A stretch of 15,000 nucleotides of DNA, from contig JACVTC010000205.1 of the NCBI GenBank assembly GCA_016946835.1, positions 92,501 to 107,500 on the forward strand, written 5' to 3'. The notes under the pieces were generated by a model. It saw only the letters and a list, made by a program, of their open reading frames with translations, was not told the DNA's origin and ran no database searches. This DNA is from Neocallimastix lanati (nom. inval.). Lineage: Eukaryota > Neocallimastigomycota > Neocallimastigomycetes > Neocallimastigales > Neocallimastigaceae. Shown piece by piece: positions 1 through 11,151 of the stretch (the stretch's first letter is position 1; the number at the start of each line of letters is the position of its first letter). The position numbers and the translations under genes are program-made.

Positions 1-536
1 CAAAGAAAGGTACTAACAGTATTATTTCATTATATTTTTCTATCATTCTATATATATATATTTCATTCTATATTATCTATATTATATTGTATATTATATG
101 TTGTATTATATTATATTACATTATATTATAAACATATTTGTTACGCACATAATTTTTCAATATATATAAAATCTTCAATTTATGTTTTTCAATTAAACCG
201 AAAAAAAGAAGAGGAGGAATAAAGGAATAAAAAAAATTAAAAATAAAAATAAATAGTTTTGTAATAAAATTTAAAAAACACTTTTGACCATATCATACAA
301 CAAATAACATATGTATATATATACATATATATATATATAAATAATCGTAATAAAAAAAAAAAAAAAAAAAAGAATAAAAATAAAATTTTTTGTATATAAA
401 AATAAATGAAATAAAGCTAAAAAAAAAAATAATAAAATTAATAATAAAATAATATCAATATAATTAACAAATAAGAAAATAATATTTTTTTTTAAAAAAG
501 AAATAAAAATAAAAATAAAAATATAAAGAAAAAAAA
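1..536. other. Upstream region of the kinase gene, A/T-rich, no gene seen
   Basis: Low-complexity A/T DNA. A purine-rich stretch (about 199-226) contains AAGAAGAGGAGGAATAAAGG, the least AT-biased part. An AT-rich palindromic stretch with CATATG lies at about 309-338, and an A19-type run at about 352-371. No convincing TATA box can be picked out because AT repeats occur throughout. The 5' UTR and promoter must be here but cannot be delimited. Confidence 0.5.
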
Positions 537-3543
<3,007 letters not shown>

Positions 3544-3891
3544 AGAAAGAAGAGAAAATAATTATTTTTATATTTATTTGATTTTGTTTTTTTTTTTTAT
3601 TTTTATTTGATTTAAAAAATAAAATAAAAAAAAATAAAAATAAAAAATAAAAAATTAAAATTAAAAATAAAATAAAAATAAAAAACAATAAAAATAATAA
3701 AGAAAAAAAAAATAGGAAGAAAATTTACTTATTAAATTAATGAACAAATAAAAAATAAAATTTAATAAATTTAAAAAAAAAATAAAAATAAAAATAAAAA
3801 AAAAATACGAAAAAAATCCTAAAGAAAAATACTAAAAGTAAAATAAAAAGTAAAATACTAAAAGTAGACTCGGTAAAAAAAAAATAATAAC

Positions 3892-3922
<31 letters not shown>

Positions 3923-4420
3923 GAAAAAAAAATAGAAAAGATGACATTTTTAAGTAATCTTTAAAAAATATATATATTATATAAATATATTATATATAAT
4001 AAATAATATATATGAAGTATAAAAGATTAATAAAAAAATACTTTTATACAAATATTTCCTTTTTTTTTTAAAAAAAAAAAAAAAAAAAAAAATATTTAAT
4101 ACAGCTTTCTTGATATAATTTTTTTAAACAATAATTAATACTATAATAATATTTTTTGTTGTATATCTTCTTTTTTTTTTTAAATTAGAAAAATTATATT
4201 GTAAAAGATAATAATAATAAAATAATAAAAAAAATAAAAAAAAAAAATAAAAAAAAAAATATATATATAAATTTAAAGATAGTTTATGAATATTCAATAA
4301 AAAACAAATAATATATTAATATTTATTATAAAAATTATTTTTATTGTTATATATATAATAAAAAATATTAAATATAATTAAATATAAATAAAAATTAAAT
4401 AAAATAAAAAATAATAATAA

Positions 4421-4461
<41 letters not shown>

Positions 4462-4523
4462 TAAGGAAATATATTTTATTAGTATAAAAATTAAATATTC
4501 ATAAAAATAATATAGGTCATTAT
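3544..4523. other. Intergenic A-rich DNA downstream of the kinase gene
   Basis: No coding signal was seen on either strand. Many AATAAA-like hexamers from about 3617 onward could serve as polyadenylation signals, but none can be chosen. It has long A runs at 3892-3920 (29 A) and 4426-4458 (33 A), and a 15-bp direct repeat AAAATACTAAAAGTA at 3826-3840 and 3852-3866. A copy of ATATTTTATTAGTATA at 4471-4486 recurs at 4522-4537. Confidence 0.6.
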
Positions 4524-4557
4524 ATTTTATTAGTATATTATTATATACTAATAAAAT
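4524..4557. repeat. Perfect 14-bp inverted repeat (hairpin)
   Basis: Arms ATTTTATTAGTATA (4524-4537) and TATACTAATAAAAT (4544-4557) are exact reverse complements with a 6-base loop. A third, direct copy of the left arm sits at 4473-4486. It lies about 50 bp left of the left LTR. Function unknown. Confidence 0.85.
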
Positions 4558-4608
4558 TTTTAAGAATATACTATCAAATACTTGGTATAAATATAAAATA
4601 ATAATTAT

Positions 4609-4806
4609 TGATAAAGAATTTTCAAGATATTAAGTAAATTTTTGTGAAAAAATGTAAACAAAGAAAATGAATACAAATTTATATTATATTATTAAAAAAA
4701 TATATATATATTAAATTTAAATTATGAACTCTATTAATCTAAAAAGAATAATAATTCATAAAAAGAAAATGTAAATACACATTTGGGAGGGGACTTTTTA
4801 TAATCA
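4609..4806 (+). repeat. Left LTR of the Ty3/gypsy relic
   Basis: It starts TGATAAAG and can be closed at TAATCA, giving short inverted ends (TGAT/ATCA). It is identical to the right copy over its first 66 aligned bases (from 4608) and again over a 53-base stretch ending at ACACATT (4783). The chief difference is the AT-rich middle, where a microsatellite-like stretch varies in length. The end at 4806 is an inference, since similarity to the right copy fades after about 4801. Confidence 0.8.
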
Positions 4807-4944
4807 GGAAATAAATCTATAATAGACTATAATATGAAATTCTCTTTATTATTAAAAGATGTGAAAGATGATGAAAAGTCTGTTTGAGAAATGCATTATA
4901 CAAATGTATATAGAGGGACTTAAAAGGAAAAAAAAAAAAAAATA

Positions 4945-5058
4945 CAAGAATACCTTATTGTTAAAGAACCAAAAAACTTAGAGGAAGCTAGGAAGTTTGC
5001 TCAAAAACTTCAAAAGGGATTCTCTGAATATGAAGACGATATATATCCTATAAATTGA
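4945..5058 (+). pseudogene. Gag-like fragment of the LTR element
   Basis: An open stretch reads QEYLIVKEPKNLEEARKFAQ and continues to a TGA at 5056-5058. The LEEA...A pattern resembles the end of Ty3/gypsy Gag capsid regions just before the nucleocapsid. It is bounded by an A run upstream and a stop downstream. Assignment rests mainly on its position 5' of the zinc knuckle. Confidence 0.5.
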
Positions 5059-5279
5059 CAAGTAATTCATTCTCTAGGAAAAATTCATAATTATGCCTTT
5101 AAAAAAAATAGTAATAACAATTACAATAACAATAATAAAAAGTCCAACTTTTAACCATATTCCAAAAACTCTTATAATAACAGTACAAAAGGGACAAAAT
5201 AATCAAATGAAAATCTTCTAATAAGGATACTGATATTTGAAAAAACTAACGGATGATTTTGCTAAAATGCGACTTATGG

Positions 5280-5350
5280 TATGTTATTGTTGGAATCAAA
5301 AAGGTCATATAGCTCGTTTTTGTACAAATGATTTTTCTTCAGAAAAATAG
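5280..5350 (+). pseudogene. Zinc-knuckle (nucleocapsid) remnant with a lost Cys
   Basis: One frame reads CYCWNQKGHIARFC. Position 1 Cys, position 9 His and position 14 Cys have the CX2CX4HX4C spacing, and KGHIARFC is typical of nucleocapsid knuckles. The residue expected to be Cys at position 4 is Trp (TGG), one base from a Cys codon. A stop (TAG) follows at 5348-5350. This is a non-functional relic of an RNA-binding Gag domain. Confidence 0.72.
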
Positions 5351-5777
5351 GGCTATTTTAAAATCAACACAATAATAATGAATATTTAAATTAAAAAAAA
5401 AAAAAAGGGAAGTTCTCAATCTTCCCCTAAAATAAATAAAATTGAAAAACAATCATTATGCAATAAATAAACAATATTACAATCTTTATATAAAAAGAAG
5501 ACATGGTGATGGTGATGATGATGACAAAAAATGAAAGGATCCAGAATGTAGAAAATTCCAAATAACAATCAAAGGGAGGAACATAATGACATTGATGGTG
5601 AATCTATCAACATACCAAGTAATGGGAAAAGAAAATTATATTTCAGAGCATATCACAAAAGTCAGAACTTCCGGTTAGAAAGAAGAGAGGAAGAAAACCT
5701 ATTTTTTTTAAAAAAAAAAAAAAAACCCTTTTATAATAGATCCTTCTATTTAACAATAATTAAAACTATACAAGGTA

Positions 5778-5822
<45 letters not shown>

Positions 5823-6030
5823 TAAACAAAATCGTAAATGAAAGAAGAGTTGGTGAAGATGTTCAATATGATATAGAAATGGAAACCTAAAATACATCAA
5901 AAAAAAAAAAAAAAAAAAAGTATATTTTAAATTAACAAGTAATTAAATTGTTTCCGCAAATTGCGTTGTCTATGTAAATTTAAAAATTTTATGAGTTTAG
6001 AAATTGAAACCATGTTTTTGGGTATTAGAT

Positions 6031-6099
6031 GATGAAGATGTGTGTTATGATGTAATCCTTGGTCGCTTTGCTCAAAAATATTTACCACTTATATATTGA
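6031..6099 (+). pseudogene. Retropepsin-like protease C-terminal fragment
   Basis: The frame reads DEDVCYDVILGRFAQKYL and ends at a TGA at 6097-6099. YDVILGxxF is the conserved C-terminal motif of Ty3/gypsy aspartic proteases. The catalytic D-S/T-G motif was not found upstream. Location between knuckle and RT fits the family order. Confidence 0.68.
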
Positions 6100-6237
6100 T
6101 CCTGATAATGATGAGCTATAAAGGTAACAAGACGATGGGTGCTCCTTGTATTGCTGTTGCTTTAAATTCTCAAAAACGATACTAAGAACCTTATAAAAGT
6201 TTCCATAATGAAAAATTTAAATAAATGATAAATGATG

Positions 6238-6271
<34 letters not shown>

Positions 6272-6347
6272 AATTACATCCGAAATTGAGACGACTTATA
6301 AATAAATTTTTCAGATGTTTTAATTAATTCCATAGATGTTGTTAAAA

Positions 6348-6540
6348 ATAGCCAATGTAGAACCTCATTCTATTAGGCTTAATAGAAATATTTCTATTAA
6401 ACTTAGGCCGTATAAAAATAACCTTGGAACAATCTAAAGCATAAAAAAAAAAAAAAGAAATTATAAAATTGATAAAATGTGAATTAATCATTCCTTCTTA
6501 TTCTCCTTGGATATTTCCAATTCTATTGGTTAGGGAAAAT
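6348..6540 (+). pseudogene. Reverse transcriptase N-terminal fragment (Ty3/gypsy)
   Basis: One frame (from about 6348) reads NVEPHSIRLNRNISIKLRPYK, broken by a stop at 6435-6437. A second frame, shifted by one after an A run, reads EIIKLIKCELIIPSYSPWIF and on to PILLVRE (6457-6537). The RPYR-like motif and the pS.SPW.FP..LV block are hallmarks of the start of the Ty3/gypsy RT domain. Everything beyond, including the YxDD active site, is missing. Confidence 0.8.
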
Positions 6541-6632
6541 ATATATATACAAACATATTTAAGTATTCTTTATTCATAAAAATTATTAATATTACAAATT
6601 CTTTATGTAAATATTTTTCAGCTATCCTAATT

Positions 6633-6643
6633 AAGGGAGGAAG
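6633..6643 (+). promoter_or_regulatory. Putative polypurine tract (plus-strand primer)
   Basis: AAGGGAGGAAG is the only G-rich purine stretch nearby. It lies three bases before the right LTR start, the position where LTR retroelements prime plus-strand DNA. Confidence 0.65.
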
Positions 6644-6646
6644 TCT

Positions 6647-6832
6647 TGATAAAGAATTTTCAAGATATTAAGTAAATTTTTGTGAAAAAATGTAAACAAA
6701 GAAAATGAATAAAAATTTATATTATTAAAGAATATATTAAATTTAAATTATGAACACTATTAATCTAAAAAGAATAATAATTCATAAAAAGAAAATGTAA
6801 ATACACATTGAGAAGGGGACTTTTTATGAAGA
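6647..6832 (+). repeat. Right LTR of the Ty3/gypsy relic
   Basis: It starts TGATAAAG, three bases after the purine-rich tract. Clear similarity to the left copy runs to GGGGACTTTTTAT at 6827. The terminal bases expected from the left copy (ATCA) are not seen here, so the end may be mutated or truncated. Confidence 0.78.
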
Positions 6833-7138
6833 GAAGAAATAATTGGTCAAATATAATGAAGTTTTATTAATAAATTAAATTAAATAATTAATATTTTTAA
6901 GTTTTATTATTGGAAATATAACTTCTTTGAATAATATATATTTTTTGTGTAATTATTTTATAAGATAAATTTTATGTAAAATTATTAGTTTATTTTTATT
7001 ATAAAAAAATAAATAAAACTTTCTTTTATTAATTTTTTTTTATTTAAGTTTTAAAATAATTCTTCCTTTAAAAGTTAGAAATTAACTACAACTTTAGTAA
7101 AACATTATAATATTAATACATATATTATTTTGTTATCA

Positions 7139-7222
<84 letters not shown>

Positions 7223-7418
7223 TTTTTTTTTTTTTTAAAGATATGAATTAAAAAATTATTAATATAAATCATCTGCTGGTAAAAAAAAATTTAATTAATT
7301 AAAAATAAGTTATTGTTTTTTTTTTTTTTCGACATATCAAAATTATATTAATCTTTTCCTATTATTTTTTTTTTTTTTTTTTTTTTTTTTTTATTAGTGT
7401 TTTTATTATTATTACTAC
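6833..7418. other. Intergenic A/T-rich region, no gene seen
   Basis: Low-complexity DNA with no coding signal on either strand. It contains the ATT microsatellite at about 7139-7220 running into a T16 tract, and further T tracts at about 7319-7329 and 7367-7392. Confidence 0.6.
7139..7236. repeat. (ATT)n microsatellite, about 27 units, with T16 end
   Basis: An uninterrupted ATT tract runs to 7220, followed directly by 16 T. It is the longest trinucleotide tract in the window. Confidence 0.95.
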
Positions 7419-7425
7419 AAAATAT

Positions 7426-7481
7426 TGGTCCATTCGGTTAGGATAAAATAGGTAATCGTAGTGTGGCTGGGGTTCGAAATT
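7426..7481 (+). promoter_or_regulatory. Internal RNA polymerase III promoter (A and B boxes) of the SINE
   Basis: The A box starts at 7426 (TGGTCCATTCGG) and the B box is at 7471-7481, matching GGTTCGANTCC in 9 of 11 positions. Both boxes look usable. Confidence 0.72.
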
Positions 7482-7709
7482 CTTGACATGACATCAAATA
7501 AAGCATTGAGATTTTCTATTCTGGGGGGTATTATGTAACCACAATATGGTTATTAAAAAAGTCTTTCCCTTGGCGACTTATTCCCCCAACCCTAACACTA
7601 TGCTATATCTTAAAAAGTGTACTAGAAAATTCTCAGTAGTAGTACTATGCATATTAGAGCGCCAAAAGCTGAACACTCAGTAAAGCCGTCCAGCAGGGGA
7701 CATTATAAT

Positions 7710-7762
7710 GTAGTCACAATACTTCCGTATACGAAAAGCATACGGAAAAGTATTGTGACTAC
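7710..7762 (+). repeat. 21-bp hairpin inside the SINE body
   Basis: Arms 7710-7730 and 7740-7762 pair over 21 bp with a single two-base bulge (AA at 7746-7747) and a 9-base loop ACGAAAAGC. The outer 15 bp (GTAGTCACAATACTT) are perfect. It is the strongest secondary structure in the window. Confidence 0.9.
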
Positions 7763-7826
7763 CTCAATATATTCCTATGCTTTAAGGAGGGGAAGAGTTG
7801 AAAAAAAAAAGGGTGCGATACACACC

Positions 7827-7876
<50 letters not shown>

Positions 7877-7880
<4 letters not shown>

Positions 7881-8212
7881 TTTTTTTTTGAAAGTTGTGT
7901 ATTGTATTAATCATGAAGAATTTGACCAAAAAAATAAAATAAAAATAAAAATAAATAGTAGAATATGAATACAACTAATATAGAGATTGAATAAAGTTAA
8001 ATAAAATAAAATAAAAAAAAAAAAAATTGAAAAAAAAAAAAAAAAAAATAAAAATAAAAAATAAATTAAAATAAAAAAAAAATAATAAAAAATATAAAAT
8101 AAAAAAAAATAAAAATAAACCTTATATAAAATGTTTTTTATTAAACTTTTTATTATTGTTATTATAATTTATATATTTCCAATAGTTAAATCGAGTATTA
8201 ATTATTTATAAT

Positions 8213-8243
<31 letters not shown>

Positions 8244-8578
8244 AAAGATAAAAAGGGAAAAAAATAAAAAATAAAAAAATAAATCAATCAATAAAAAAAA
8301 TATATATATATTATATATTGATGTTATTTACATTTTATATAAATATATATATATATATATATACTATAAACATATATTTCTTTTATACAAATATTATATA
8401 TGGGAAAACAAGCAAACTATTGATCTTTTTTTAATATTAATTATTATTATTATTGAAAATATTTTATTATAATTATTATTATCATTGATATTGTTAGGTA
8501 ATAATAGGTACATTAATTATAAAAATATATATATATTGAAATATTTGTTTATTCGTTTATTTAATTGTTTTAAATGTA

Positions 8579-8650
<72 letters not shown>

Positions 8651-8792
8651 GATTAAATGATATTATTTCGCTAAATTGTTTTTATTATAATAATTATTAT
8701 TTTTGTTTATTTATTTGTATTATCTTGCTTTTATTTTTAATTTTATTTATTTATTTATTATTATTATTATTTTTTTTTTTTAATGTAAAATT
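7877..8792. other. Intergenic region downstream of the Orm gene
   Basis: Low-complexity DNA. The left half is A-rich on this strand. The right half has an AT microsatellite (about 8338-8363), an ATT tract (about 8580-8610) and a T39 run (8611-8649). The Orm 3' UTR and poly(A) site must lie in the right part, but low complexity hides them. The Phe/Leu-rich open frame at 8485-8811 is just this repeat DNA. Confidence 0.6.
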
Positions 8793-9251
8793 TTATTCTT
8801 CATCACTATAACGTTTGTTGATACCAAAAATTCTAACTTCATGCATAAATGGTAATCTTGGGATTAAAATGATTATTAAAGATGCAAAATTTATTATGAA
8901 TTGGGTTACATCGTATTTGGTTTGGAATGAACTAATAAGGAATCTATTAATATATTATAAAATTTTGAAATTTTAAAAATAGATATTAATTTAACTTTGC
9001 TTATTTTTACATTTATATATATATATAATATCTTTAATATTAATGACTATATATATTTATGTATATTTAATTATTTTCTAATTAATTTCCAATTATTTTT
9101 ATTTTTATTTTCATTTTCATTTTCTTCATATTTCATATGTATAATAATATTTTATTTTATAACTATTCACTAATAATTATAAATAAAAACTTTTCTTCAT
9201 ATACTATTGTTATTATTTTTAATTATTACTGATTTTTTCAATTAAATGACA

Positions 9252-9289
<38 letters not shown>

Positions 9290-9460
9290 TATTTTCAATT
9301 CTATTAAAATTTATTTCCATTACTAAAGTTAATTTTTCCAATTCTATAAATACTTTTATTATTATTTTTAAACTATTACAACATAATTTTGTCAAAACTT
9401 TATCATTACTTTTTTTTTTTTTTTTTACTATGCTGTTTGTTTATATTTTCTATTTTATTA

Positions 9461-9497
<37 letters not shown>

Positions 9498-11151
9498 CTG
9501 TTTTTAATAAAATTTTGTAAAAGTTTCTATTTTATATTAATTTTATAAAAATTTTATTTTTTCTATTTTCCTCCTAATGATATAAATTACAAAAATTTAA
9601 AATAATTCACTAATAACTCCCTAGATTAAATAATTAGAAAAAAAAAATCTATATAAAGAGAAGATTAATTTCTTACAAAATAACTGGAACTGCAGTTAAA
9701 TATTTCTTAGTTGGTGTAAATTCGGATCTATCATCCATTTGTTCCCATAGTGTTAATCCACCAAACTCTTCCCCTTGATTTAATTCAAATGGTGTTCCCA
9801 TAACCCAATGGAAGAAGAAAAGAGATCCCTTTATATATAAATATACATATATATATATAAATTTAAAGAATAACGAAAATATTATAAAATAGAAAAATAA
9901 AATAATATTATTAATTATTAATAATTAAATCACCATAATCAAAACATTATATTGTTTAAAAATTCTTATATTTCTTTAAATATATAATATATTTATGTCA
10001 AATATTTTTAAATATAATACATTTTAAATTTATATATTTTTAAATTTCTTTAAATATTATATATTTAAATTATAAAAAAGAAAAAAAAAATATTTATACA
10101 TATATATTTTCATATCTTCCTATTTTTTTTTTTTTTTTGAGTTATATATAAAACCTTTAATTTTTATTTATTATTATCATTTTTATTTATTATTATTATT
10201 ATTATTATTAGTAATAGTAGTAGTAGTAGTAATAGAAGTAGTAATAAGTATTGAAAATACTGGTATTACTATTATAATTAGTACCTATTATATGTGTATA
10301 TTATTTTATGCAATTATTGAATATTGCTCTTTATATTTCTTTATATTCTTTTATTTATTTATTTATTTATTTATTTTATTTTATTTTATTTTATTTTATT
10401 TTATTTTATTTTATTTTATTTTTATCATAAACCACTTATTAATATCTATTTTTCTTTTTTATTTTTATTTTTTAAAAAAATAAATTTTCCTTTAAAATTT
10501 TTAAACAACAAATATTAAAACTATTTTTTTTTTATCTAAATATAAAATAATCTTTTTAATTTTTAAATAAAAAAGTATTTTATTTTAATAATAGAAAAGA
10601 TTTAATATTTTCATTGGAAATATTAATATATATAATTATTTCTTATAGTTTTGTTTTATTTTTATTTCTTTAATAAATTCAGATTTTCAGATTTTAAAAA
10701 TTTTAAATTTTATATATATATATTCATTTATTTACCAAATTATATACAACGTTAGTTAAAGTCCATGAAACTTCTGTTGATATTCCTGGAATAATAGTGA
10801 ATGCTGTCTTTAAAATAATAATAATTAATATATTGGTAATCCACATTCCTGTTTTTTTTTTTTTTTTTTTTTATAAAATTTTGAAATATTATTTGATATA
10901 AATTATATTATATATATGTGTGTAAATAAAAATTAAAAATAAAAAACATTAATATTAATATTGGGTTTATGCTTTTCTCTTATTATTATTTTTTTTTTTC
11001 TGTTTTGTTTTGTCATATTTTTTTTTTTTTTATTTATTTATTTATTTTATTTTTTCTTTTTTTACAAACCTTTATGATTAATCCATCCAGAATTTGGATT
11101 AGCATCAGTACCATAAAATTTACCTTTAATTTGATAGGTTTCTTTAGTCAT
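8793..11151 (-). CDS. Orm/ORMDL family regulator of serine palmitoyltransferase, 4 exons, 165 aa
   Basis: On the minus strand the exons are 11151-11070, 10848-10736, 9828-9677 and 8943-8793. Joined they give 498 nt: ATG, 165 codons and TAA. Seen: N-terminal [13 protein letters not shown] (from residue 18), [20 protein letters not shown] and MGTPFE in the centre, LTLWEQMD, then [17 protein letters not shown] and a VRIFGINK end. These match the ORMDL family block by block. Four hydrophobic segments lie at about 29-50, 56-80, 108-122 and 128-147, as expected for an ER membrane protein. Orm proteins bind and restrain serine palmitoyltransferase, the first enzyme of sphingolipid synthesis. Asn20 corresponds to the Asn reported to contact ceramide in human ORMDL3. 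[11 protein letters not shown] is the fungal style. The N-terminal arm is short like ORMDL, lacking the long phosphorylated extension of yeast Orm1/Orm2. A short tail KRYSDEE follows the usual FGINKY end. No expression data; splice sites all obey GT-AG. Confidence 0.96.
8944..9676 (-). other. Intron 3 of the Orm gene (phase 2)
   Basis: Donor GTAAGA, acceptor TTAATAG. The split codon restores Leu116, so the sequence reads [15 protein letters not shown], the same length as in animal ORMDLs. The intron is A/T-rich, with an AT microsatellite at about 9257-9284 and a T34 run at about 9463-9497. Confidence 0.9.
10239..10271. repeat. 14-bp hairpin with a GG bulge in Orm intron 2
   Basis: Arms TAGTAATA + AGTATT and AATACT + TATTACTA pair fully around a 3-base loop, with GG (10262-10263) bulged on the right arm. 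It follows an ATT/TAG trinucleotide stretch. Confidence 0.75.
10350..10421. repeat. TTTA then TTTTA tandem repeats
   Basis: About six TTTA units pass into about nine TTTTA units, inside Orm intron 2. The overlapping Phe/Leu/Tyr-rich open frames here are products of this repeat. Confidence 0.92.
10849..11069 (-). other. Intron 1 of the Orm gene (phase 1)
   Basis: Donor GTTTGT, acceptor ACAG preceded by about 21 A in the sense strand. Removal joins INHK to GMW and restores a Gly codon. The acceptor again has poly(A) where a polypyrimidine tract is usual. Confidence 0.9.

Larger units (their letters stand above)
4609..6832 (+). mobile_element. Degenerate, internally deleted Ty3/gypsy-type LTR retrotransposon
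   Basis: Two direct repeats, 4609-4806 and 6647 to about 6832, flank about 1.84 kb of internal sequence. In order, the interior carries a Gag C-terminal-like fragment, a CCHC zinc-knuckle remnant, a protease C-terminal motif (YDVILGRF) and the N-terminal part of a Ty3/gypsy reverse transcriptase (RPYK; PSYSPWIFPILLV). This is the Gag-PR-RT order of the family. Frames are broken by stops, frameshifts and A runs of up to 39 bases. RT catalytic motifs, RNase H and integrase are absent; the sequence goes from early RT to the right repeat. A purine tract AAGGGAGGAAG at 6633-6643 sits just before the right LTR, as expected for a polypurine tract. No clear tRNA primer-binding site and no sure target-site duplication were found. 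The outer ends, especially the right one, are approximate. Confidence 0.85.
7419..7876 (+). mobile_element. tRNA-derived SINE (tRNA-Glu-like head) with A44 tail
   Basis: This stretch has far more G and C than its surroundings. The head contains an A-box-like TGGTCCATTCGGTTAGGAT (from 7426) and a B-box-like GGTTCGAAATT (7471-7481). Their 45-base spacing matches A-to-B geometry in a tRNA, and the A-box side closely resembles eukaryotic tRNA-Glu. The acceptor and anticodon stems do not pair well, so it is not a tRNA gene. An unrelated body of about 350 bases follows, with a 21-bp hairpin (7710-7762) and a short 3' stem GGTG/CACC (7812-7826), then an uninterrupted A44 (7833-7876) abutting T13. 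No clear target-site duplication was found. Such elements are RNA polymerase III transcribed, non-coding and moved by LINE proteins. The open frame at 7647-7910 is part of this element and not credible as a gene. Confidence 0.82.
9829..10735 (-). other. Intron 2 of the Orm gene (phase 0), repeat-rich
   Basis: Donor GTAAAT, acceptor TAAAG. Removal joins VVYNL to GSLFFFHW without changing frame, as in relatives. It holds tandem TTTA/TTTTA repeats (10350-10421), a TAG-type trinucleotide stretch and a 14-bp hairpin (10239-10271). Confidence 0.9.

Noticed and set aside
7419-7490. Functional tRNA-Glu gene
   Set aside because: The A and B boxes fit, but acceptor and anticodon stems do not pair and the sequence continues into a SINE body with a poly(A) tail.
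7647-7910. Plus-strand open frame of 87 codons ending in poly-Lys and poly-Phe
   Set aside because: Lies in the SINE body and its poly(A)/poly(T) tail; no domain and no conserved motif.
8485-8811. Leu/Phe-rich plus-strand open frame
   Set aside because: Made of ATT and T39 repeats; its end is antisense to the last Orm exon.
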